A stretch of DNA of 33,393 bases from a virus, in the IMG/VR virus record IMGVR_UViG_3300032296_002177, positions 1-33,393 of that record, one strand, 5' to 3'. Numbering within the stretch: the stretch's first letter is position 1; each line of letters starts with the position of its first letter. The notes under the pieces are model-generated. The model had not been told where the DNA came from and did no database searches. It saw only the letters and a program-made list of their open reading frames with translations. Of this stretch, positions 24,148 to 29,052 are shown piece after piece. The position numbers and the translations under genes were made by a program.

Positions 24148-24417
24148 TCAGCGACCTTCCCATGCAGCTCGTGGAGCATAAGGCGAGACTTTGGAATTTG
24201 AACCGACTTCAGAAGTCGCGATCCAGACGACGCCCAGGGCATCTTCGGCATCTTCGGCATCTTCGTCGACATCTTCGGAGTCAACCAGCGAAACGCAATC
24301 GATGACAGCAGCCAGAGGATAGGAAGGTTGCGTAGCAACCATGACATCGGCCTCGGCCAGTTCGGGAAATTCTTCCATGAGATCCTGGAGCTGCTCGATG
24401 AGATCAGTGAGAGTCAT
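24148..24417 (-). CDS. Acidic conserved actinobacterial-type protein
   Basis: 89 residues. Starts TLTDLIEQLQDLMEEFPELA, continues VMVATQPSYPLAAVIDCV, has an acidic linker of Asp/Glu/Ala (about 47-59) and ends VVWIATSEV ... SPYAPRAAWEG. I recall this pattern from actinobacterial chromosomes, plasmids and phages, where it is uncharacterised. It supports an actinobacterial host. Start overlaps the upstream stop (TAATG). Confidence 0.65.
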   Translation of the reverse strand: MTLTDLIEQLQDLMEEFPELAEADVMVATQPSYPLAAVIDCVSLVDSEDVDEDAEDAEDALGVVWIATSEVGSNSKVSPYAPRAAWEGR

Positions 24418-24668
24418 TATGCGCCTACCTTTGTGCGTGAATCAAAAACGATATAACCTTGAGCATCAACGACTCCACCATTGCCGTCGATATCTTGATC
24501 AATCTTTGCAGCGATAGATTTCAACGCCACTGGATATGAAGAATCTGAACGACAAAATCTATCTGTGCGAGTTGAATACTTGTAACTGAAACCCTGGTAG
24601 TCATATTTAAATATATGAACTCCGCGATAGCGATAAATGCCCTTCTCAACTTTTTCAATATTAAACAT
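24417..24668 (-). CDS. Hypothetical protein
   Basis: 83 residues. Start at 24668 is chosen for its TAATG overlap with the preceding gene; an upstream in-frame start lies inside that gene. Tyr/Lys/Arg-rich beta pattern (GIYRYRGVHIFKYDYQGFSY), then a helix and GGVVDAQGYIVFDS. No family recognised. Slightly AT-richer than most of the genome. Confidence 0.6.
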   Translation of the reverse strand: MFNIEKVEKGIYRYRGVHIFKYDYQGFSYKYSTRTDRFCRSDSSYPVALKSIAAKIDQDIDGNGGVVDAQGYIVFDSRTKVGA

Positions 24669-24961
24669 TACGCTAACCACTCCTTTGCGATCGCAACGAG
24701 AACAGAAGACGAAACCTTGCCCTTGAAAGAAACAGATGCAGCAATCGCATACTTTTCAGCTTTGTAAATATGAATCACATTATCTTCGATCGCAAAGCGA
24801 ACACCAGTGTGGAAAGTACCCTTCAAGAAACCATCATTAGAACCAGCCGGATACAAATCGCAACCGCCGAAAATATTATCGACAGGAACATCGCACTCGC
24901 CAGAGATCGCAAGCTGAGTAGCAGCTTCGACGATTACATCTTCCAAAGTCATAACTGACAT
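24668..24961 (-). CDS. Hypothetical protein, first gene of leftward operon
   Basis: 97 residues from the ATG at 24961, which follows GGGGGG by a short A/T-rich spacer; the longer frame reaching to 25150 would add 63 residues through the intergenic region and is rejected. Helix at the start (LEDVIVEAATQLAISG), a Gly/Asn middle with two Cys, and a Val/Ile-rich end. No family recognised. Confidence 0.6.
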   Translation of the reverse strand: MSVMTLEDVIVEAATQLAISGECDVPVDNIFGGCDLYPAGSNDGFLKGTFHTGVRFAIEDNVIHIYKAEKYAIAASVSFKGKVSSSVLVAIAKEWLA

Positions 24962-25194
24962 TTTTATTACCCCCCACCGGCTGAGACATTCGCTCTTTGC
25001 CGATAAGAGAATCTTGCCATAGGTCATGACAGATGACCAGACAAAGACGCACCTGAATCCTGTGAGTTTTATCCACAGCCCCGGCCGATTGAGCGTGTGA
25101 AGGCCGGCTGCGGCGTGGCGGATCCCAGAATCGAGAGCCAGCCCCCACAATTGGCAACGACAAGGCAGAGCGCCACAAGACCAGGGGGAAACAG
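24962..25194. promoter_or_regulatory. Divergent intergenic control region
   Basis: 233 bases without a gene between the leftward small-gene operon and the rightward replication operon; both must be transcribed outward from here. It contains a perfect DnaA box (25069-25077), an inverted repeat CCGGCC/GGCCGG (25081-25086 and 25102-25107) and the AGGGGGAA binding site of the next gene. I could not identify convincing -35/-10 pairs for either direction. Confidence 0.55.
25069..25077 (+). promoter_or_regulatory. DnaA box (consensus TTATCCACA)
   Basis: Exact match to the bacterial DnaA consensus. Chance occurrence of one perfect 9-mer on either strand in 33 kb is about one in four, but a second perfect copy in reverse orientation lies at 31122-31130 in another intergenic region. 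Confidence 0.5.
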
Positions 25195-25353
25195 ATGGAG
25201 CTACAGCTCATCATCGGAGCAGGGATCGCAGCAACAGGAATCATCACAGCATTATTGTTACGCTTTCAGAACGATCCACTCGAAGAAGATATTCGAGCAG
25301 CGATGCAATACGAAAGCAAGAAACAGAAGATCGCAAAGGCGATCCGTCGATGA
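25195..25353 (+). CDS. Small N-terminally anchored membrane protein
   Basis: 52 residues; AGGGGGAA (25183-25190) is an excellent match to this phage's strong start motif. Membrane segment at about 3-19 (LQLIIGAGIAATGIITALLL), then a charged helix (EEDIRAAMQYESKKQKIAKA). First gene of the rightward replication operon. Overlaps the next gene (ATGA). Role unknown. Confidence 0.65.
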   Translation: MELQLIIGAGIAATGIITALLLRFQNDPLEEDIRAAMQYESKKQKIAKAIRR

Positions 25354-25688
25354 CATATTTCGATCCTTTATTTTCAGTGCATGGCAACGAAGGTCGCCTG
25401 GCGATTTATCTCGAAGAGCGAGATGCCGTTCTGGATTTGATAGAAGAAACCGGCAGAGAAGTAGACCCGGACTACATCGCAGACTTGGCGGATTACGGAA
25501 AGATTGAAAAACTCAAAACCGAAGAAGGCTTCGATATTTATTCCAAACATCGCGACAAACTAGATCCGACAGTTTTACTCATTGCAAACATGACCCAGGA
25601 CGAAGCGCTCACTTTGGCAGAACAAATCCTGATCACAGTAAGAGCCATGAGAGAACCAGCAGCTCGACGATTGGAACTCGTAAAGTAA
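25350..25688 (+). CDS. Hypothetical acidic helical protein
   Basis: 112 residues, rich in Glu/Asp/Leu and predicted helical throughout (for example LAIYLEERDAVLDLIEETGR, MTQDEALTLAEQIL). No family recognised. Coupled to the previous gene by ATGA and directly abutting the nuclease gene (TAA ATG). Confidence 0.6.
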   Translation: MTYFDPLFSVHGNEGRLAIYLEERDAVLDLIEETGREVDPDYIADLADYGKIEKLKTEEGFDIYSKHRDKLDPTVLLIANMTQDEALTLAEQILITVRAMREPAARRLELVK

Positions 25689-26039
25689 ATGGCAAATCCA
25701 AACGGACGCAAAGGCGCACTCTTCGAAACAGATGTAATGAGATGGCTGCGTTCCGTTGGCGCGATCGCTGAGCGATTGACCAAAGCCGGCAGCAAAGACG
25801 AAGGCGACGTCGTCGCGATCGTTGCAGGCAAGACATACATTCTGGAATTGAAGAACCGAAAAAACATCTCACTCCCGGCGTTCTGGGATGAAGCAACGAC
25901 AGAAGCTGCAAACTATGCAAAGGCCAGAGGACTAGAACAAACTCCTCCGGCATACGTCATAATTAAGAGACGCAACGCAGGAATTGAAAAGGCCTGGGTT
26001 GTCGAAAATCTAGAGCAGTGGGTGCAGCGCCATGATTAG
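25689..26039 (+). CDS. Holliday-junction-resolvase-like PD-(D/E)xK nuclease
   Basis: 116 residues. KGALFETDVMRWLRSVG with Glu13, GDVVAI with Asp40, and YILELKNRK with Glu53 and Lys55 form the E...D...ExK active site of small archaeal-resolvase-like or RecB-family nucleases. It would cut branched DNA arising in phage replication or packaging. A full single-domain length is preserved. It overlaps the WhiB gene by 8 bases. Confidence 0.72.
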   Translation: MANPNGRKGALFETDVMRWLRSVGAIAERLTKAGSKDEGDVVAIVAGKTYILELKNRKNISLPAFWDEATTEAANYAKARGLEQTPPAYVIIKRRNAGIEKAWVVENLEQWVQRHD

Positions 26040-26496
26040 AACGACGCAGCATCTCCCATTTGTGCAGCTCTTCGAGAGCGCCGCATGCGCCGAGATTGGC
26101 GATCCCGATTATTTCTTCCCGGAAGGGAAAGCAGAAGAGGCAGAGCGCCTCCCAAACCTTCGCAGAATCTGCGGTGGTTGTATCGAAAGAAAGGAATGCT
26201 TGGCATACGCCATCAAAGAAGAGATCCCACATGGCATCTGGGGCGGCAAGACGCCGTCCGAGAGGGGCCATGACTTGAAGCGAGATCAGAAGAAGGAGCG
26301 CCAAAAGCGCGTCGTCAAACTCCGCGATCAAGGAATCTCAACCGACGAAATCGCCAGAAAAGTAGGCATCAGGGTGACCCAGGTTTACCGGATCTTCACT
26401 GAAGCAAACAAGGCGAGAAAGCGAGAAGACCAATCAAACCAGATCAGACATACGCAGTCCGCCGATTTATCTTCATCATTGGAATCGCAACGGTGA
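26032..26496 (+). CDS. whiB: WhiB-family regulator with C-terminal helix-turn-helix
   Basis: 154 residues. The WhiB domain (about 10-82) has the four iron-sulfur cysteines Cys19, Cys47, Cys50 and Cys56 (CxxCxxxxxC) and the GIWGG turn at 68-72, then PSERGHDLKR. WhiB proteins bind the principal sigma factor and alter transcription. Beyond it, KERQKRVVKLRDQGISTDEI ... VTQVYRIF (about 87-123) looks like an added resolvase/sigma-type helix-turn-helix, making it longer than usual (80-130 residues). The family is restricted to Actinobacteria and their phages. Likely regulates phage or host transcription; overlaps the neighbours by 8 and 4 bases. Confidence 0.88.
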   Translation: MIRTTQHLPFVQLFESAACAEIGDPDYFFPEGKAEEAERLPNLRRICGGCIERKECLAYAIKEEIPHGIWGGKTPSERGHDLKRDQKKERQKRVVKLRDQGISTDEIARKVGIRVTQVYRIFTEANKARKREDQSNQIRHTQSADLSSSLESQR

Positions 26497-26882
26497 CCAG
26501 CACGATCGCGGCGGCAGCCTTAACACCAGCACCGGCGACACCGCCGGTCGTACTCGAGCAAAGGACACCGATGGAGCACATCGATCCGAGAATGCTCGCC
26601 CGAGAATTGCTGCAGCCACAGCAATACAAATGCTTCGCGCAATTAATCGGCAAGGAGAGCGCGTGGCAATCCGTCAATAACCCACAAAGCTCTGCAAAGG
26701 GCGTGGGCCAGCTCCTTGCCGGCACATACAAAAATCTAGGGATGCGACACCCGGAATCCAGAGTCAGCCAAACGATCGCAGCTCTAGCCTATATCGGAAG
26801 ACGATACGGATCCGGTGGCCCCTGCGCCGCCTGGACACATTGGAAAGAGAAGAAAACAAAGACCGGCTACGGCTGGTATTAG
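26493..26882 (+). CDS. Transglycosylase-like (lysozyme-fold) protein
   Basis: 129 residues from a GTG in a GTGA overlap with the WhiB stop. The C-terminal ~85 residues are a transglycosylase/aggregation-factor-like domain: CFAQLIGKESAWQSVNNPQS with likely catalytic Glu54, GVGQLLAGTY, IAALAYIGRRYG and AWTHWKEKK ... GYGWY. It should cut peptidoglycan glycan strands. The N-terminus is Ala/Pro/Thr-rich, and upstream in-frame codons encode a signal-peptide-like stretch without an ordinary start codon. Location in the replication operon, not the lysis cassette, is odd. Confidence 0.72.
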   Translation: MTSTIAAAALTPAPATPPVVLEQRTPMEHIDPRMLARELLQPQQYKCFAQLIGKESAWQSVNNPQSSAKGVGQLLAGTYKNLGMRHPESRVSQTIAALAYIGRRYGSGGPCAAWTHWKEKKTKTGYGWY

Positions 26883-26890
26883 GGGGAAAA

Positions 26891-27208
26891 ATGACAATCG
26901 AAATAGAACACAAAGTCGTGGACTTCGATGACGCGGTCGGCCAATGGCTGCGCCAATACAAAGAAGCCCAGGACGAAGTAAAGAAGTGGCAGGAAGTAGC
27001 AGACATCGCACGATCGCACCTTGAATCAGCGATGGGCGAAGCCGAAATCGGCATGTACCAAAATCGGCCTGTGATCCGTTGGACATATGTCGAGAGCAAA
27101 CGATTCGACACAAAGAGAGCACGCGAGATATTGCCACCGCAAGTAATCGAAGCGCTCGAAATGATTTCAACCAGCAGACGATTCACGATCGTAGAGCAGG
27201 ACGCATGA
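26891..27208 (+). CDS. Conserved hypothetical protein upstream of the RecB-like nuclease
   Basis: 105 residues; AGGGGGA four bases before the ATG decides the start over a longer overlapping frame. Helical coil (WLRQYKEAQDEVKKWQEVAD), then IGMYQNRPVIRWTYVESKRF, LPPQVIEALEMI and SRRFTIVEQ. I recall similar proteins beside exonuclease genes in actinophages, so it may be a partner of the nuclease encoded downstream; not proven. Confidence 0.65.
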   Translation: MTIEIEHKVVDFDDAVGQWLRQYKEAQDEVKKWQEVADIARSHLESAMGEAEIGMYQNRPVIRWTYVESKRFDTKRAREILPPQVIEALEMISTSRRFTIVEQDA

Positions 27209-27294
27209 GCCTGCCTACGATCATCCCAAACCCAGGCATCACAGAGCCGCCCATCTTTACGCCCTACGAAGACGACGAAGAGGACGACGAATAA
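27205..27294 (+). CDS. 29-residue proline/acidic microprotein
   Basis: ATG in an ATGA overlap with the previous stop; its own stop directly abuts the next ATG (TAA ATG). The sequence is a Pro-rich start (PTIIPNPGITEPP) and an acidic end (DDEEDDE). It precisely fills the gap between two real genes, which supports translation. Could be a real peptide or a translational coupling leader. Confidence 0.45.
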   Translation: MSLPTIIPNPGITEPPIFTPYEDDEEDDE

Positions 27295-28032
27295 ATGTTC
27301 GTATCACCGCACGCACCAGGCAAAGCACTCGGCGATGAATTGGCAGCAATCATCACGAAGGCAGGCACATGGACACCGAGATCAAAGCAGGTCTACATCG
27401 GCCCATCCGAGATAGGCCATTCATGCACCAGGCGCATCGCTTACAAACTCCTCGACTGGGATAAAGCAAATGAGATCCCCGGCGGCGGAAACTGGGCAGC
27501 GCAAGTCGGAACAGCGATCCATGCGCACCTGGCCGAAATCTTCGGCAAACTTGAAGACTTTGAAGTCGAACAGAAGGTCACCATTCGAGCCAATCTCACC
27601 GGCACAGTGGACTTATTCGACAAGCGGCGCGGCATTGTTATGGATTGGAAAACCACAGGCAGCACAGGCCTCGAGAAGCGACGCAAAGAAGGAGCTACGG
27701 ATCAGCAGCTCGTTCAAGTGCAGCTCTACGGATATGGCAAAGCGCAAGAAGGCGCAGAGGTCAAACAAGTCGCCCTGATTTATTTACCGACAAGCGGCGG
27801 CCTTGACGACATGCATGTGGAACTTCACGATTACGACGAAAGCGTTGCGATCGCAGCTCTGGCCAGACTCGACACCGTCTACGGATTGCTCGCAACCGTC
27901 GACGTCGAGAACAGCCCGGAACTTTGGCCATTGATACCAGCAAGCCCCGATCGGCTTTGCAATTACTGCCCATACTTCCAGCCTTTCAGCACAGACTTAG
28001 CAAAGGCATGCAACGGAGATACGACTCCATGA
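27295..28032 (+). CDS. RecB/Cas4-like nuclease (PD-(D/E)xK, Fe-S type)
   Basis: 245 residues. GTAIHAHLAE (72-81) precedes the active site: Asp106 in GTVDLFD, Asp117 and Lys119 in VMDWKTTG, and a QVQLYGY motif (141-147). Four cysteines, Cys44, Cys222, Cys225 and Cys239, are placed as in Cas4/AddB-type proteins with a 4Fe-4S cluster that ties N- and C-termini. It would act as an exonuclease in recombination and replication with the SSB-like and primase-helicase proteins encoded downstream. Confidence 0.82.
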   Translation: MFVSPHAPGKALGDELAAIITKAGTWTPRSKQVYIGPSEIGHSCTRRIAYKLLDWDKANEIPGGGNWAAQVGTAIHAHLAEIFGKLEDFEVEQKVTIRANLTGTVDLFDKRRGIVMDWKTTGSTGLEKRRKEGATDQQLVQVQLYGYGKAQEGAEVKQVALIYLPTSGGLDDMHVELHDYDESVAIAALARLDTVYGLLATVDVENSPELWPLIPASPDRLCNYCPYFQPFSTDLAKACNGDTTP

Positions 28033-28268
28033 GATGGCTGATGAATATCAACGGAGACATCTGGCGGCAAGAAACTGACTTGCCATTGAAGATGATTGAA
28101 ACAGAATCATCTCAAGTACCAGACTACATTCGATTTATACACTCGGAAGAAGTCACTATTAACTTTCCAGTGCAAAGAACGATAAACGACATCCGTAAAG
28201 AGATGCTCGAAACAGAGTTGGAAAACCAACAATCAAGTAACACCAAGACAAAGGGGGAACGAGAATGA
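28029..28268 (+). CDS. Small hypothetical protein
   Basis: 79 residues. The start is in an ATGA overlap with the nuclease stop; an upstream frame inside that gene is discarded. Contains RWLMNINGDIWRQETDLPLK, then a helical charged end rich in Glu/Asn/Gln. Ends in a 4-base overlap with the SSB-like gene, in a stretch that carries that gene's AGGGGGAA site. No family recognised. Confidence 0.6.
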   Translation: MRWLMNINGDIWRQETDLPLKMIETESSQVPDYIRFIHSEEVTINFPVQRTINDIRKEMLETELENQQSSNTKTKGERE

Positions 28269-28732
28269 CATTCTCGGAACTTGCAACAGGCGGCGACCAG
28301 CCAAAGGTCGCAGATCTAGCAAACCAATTGCTGATCATTGAACCAACCGAATACAAAGCCAGCATTAACACAGTGCATGGCGAAACAGATGCAATCGAAG
28401 TCAACGTGACCAACCTCGACACAGGCGAGATCCACGACGGCCTTCTATTCTTCAACGTAGCCTTAAAGAACGCGCTCAAGAACAAAGTCGGCCAGAAGGT
28501 TCTGGCACGCATCGGACAGGGAACAGCAAAGCCAGGAAAGTCAGCGCCCTGGATCCTGATCGACGCAACCAGTAACCCTGCGGATTTAGCAAAGGCAAAC
28601 GCCTTCGTTGCATCTGCCCCTGCAAAGCCTGCGGCAGCGCCGGCGGCGGAGCCAAAGCAAGTAGTCACAGCTGACGGATTGACGCCAGAAGTCATCGCGC
28701 TCCTGGCCCAGCTCGGAGCAAAGCCAGCATAA
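28265..28732 (+). CDS. Single-stranded DNA binding protein-like
   Basis: 155 residues. The N-terminal ~110 residues are a beta-rich OB-fold-type domain (LLIIEPTEYKASINTVHGET, IEVNVTNLDTGEIHDGLLFF, KVLARIGQGT, PWILIDAT). The tail is Ala/Pro/Lys-rich (APAKPAAAPAAEPKQ), typical for SSBs, but lacks an acidic tip. The assignment matches small SSB-like proteins of actinophages and the position between nuclease and primase-helicase. AGGGGGAA at 28252-28259 drives translation. Confidence 0.72.
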   Translation: MTFSELATGGDQPKVADLANQLLIIEPTEYKASINTVHGETDAIEVNVTNLDTGEIHDGLLFFNVALKNALKNKVGQKVLARIGQGTAKPGKSAPWILIDATSNPADLAKANAFVASAPAKPAAAPAAEPKQVVTADGLTPEVIALLAQLGAKPA

Positions 28733-28742
28733 AGTAAGCATT

Positions 28743-28764
28743 CTCGAGTGGGGCTTCACTCGGG
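28743..28764 (+). other. Hairpin after SSB-like gene
   Basis: CGAGTG (28745-28750) and CACTCG (28757-28762) pair around a GGGCTT loop, extended by two outer pairs, one a G-U. It starts about 10 bases after the SSB-like stop and precedes the tRNA-like element. No U-run follows, so attenuation or processing is more likely than termination. Confidence 0.45.
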
Positions 28765-28771
28765 GAAGGGC

Positions 28772-28826
28772 GCGTGGGCCAGGCGGCCGTAGGGGAAGCG
28801 AATCGGTTCGAGTCCGATTTCACGCA
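28772..28826 (+). pseudogene. tRNA-like remnant lacking an anticodon arm
   Basis: A textbook T-arm is present: ATCGG (28802-28806), loop TTCGAGT, CCGAT (28814-28818). TTCACGC (28819-28825) pairs with GCGTGGG (28772-28778) as a seven-pair acceptor stem (two G-U pairs), followed by A at the discriminator position. Only 23 bases separate the 5' acceptor strand and the T-arm, where about 41-43 are needed, so no D-arm plus anticodon arm can fit. It may be a decayed tRNA, a tRNA mimic or an old attachment site. No CCA is encoded. Confidence 0.5.
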
Positions 28827-28851
28827 CGCAAGAATAAACAAGGGGGCAGCA

Positions 28852-29052
28852 ATGACGGATCAAGAGAAGGCAATCAACGAAGTTCTCGAGAGCATCGAGA
28901 TAGAGATTGTAAAGATGATCAACAGAAAGCTAGTGACAGAAGCATCGGATTGCTGCTTCAGAGAACGAGAAAAGGGATTCCAGGAAGGGCTGCAATTTAG
29001 CAGAGCAAGTCTTCGCGCCCGATACATTGAAGAAGAAGCAAACGACGAATGA
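28852..29052 (+). CDS. Small helical hypothetical protein
   Basis: 66 residues; AGGGGG (28841-28846) upstream decides this start over a longer frame running through the tRNA-like region. Mostly helical and charged (QEKAINEVLESIEIEIVKMI, then EREKGFQEGLQFSRASLRAR), with a Cys-Cys pair. Overlaps the primase-helicase gene by 4 bases. No family recognised. Confidence 0.62.
   Translation: MTDQEKAINEVLESIEIEIVKMINRKLVTEASDCCFREREKGFQEGLQFSRASLRARYIEEEANDE

Noticed and set aside
24962-25150. N-terminal extension of the first leftward gene
   Set aside because: It would be translated through the divergent control region and DnaA box; the ATG at 24961 has a G-rich binding site.
27295-28032. Cas4 as part of a CRISPR system
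   Set aside because: The four-cysteine nuclease layout is shared by phage RecB-like exonucleases and no other cas genes or arrays are present.
28772-28826. Complete functional tRNA
   Set aside because: Only 23 bases lie between the 5' acceptor strand and the T-arm, too few for a D-arm plus anticodon arm.
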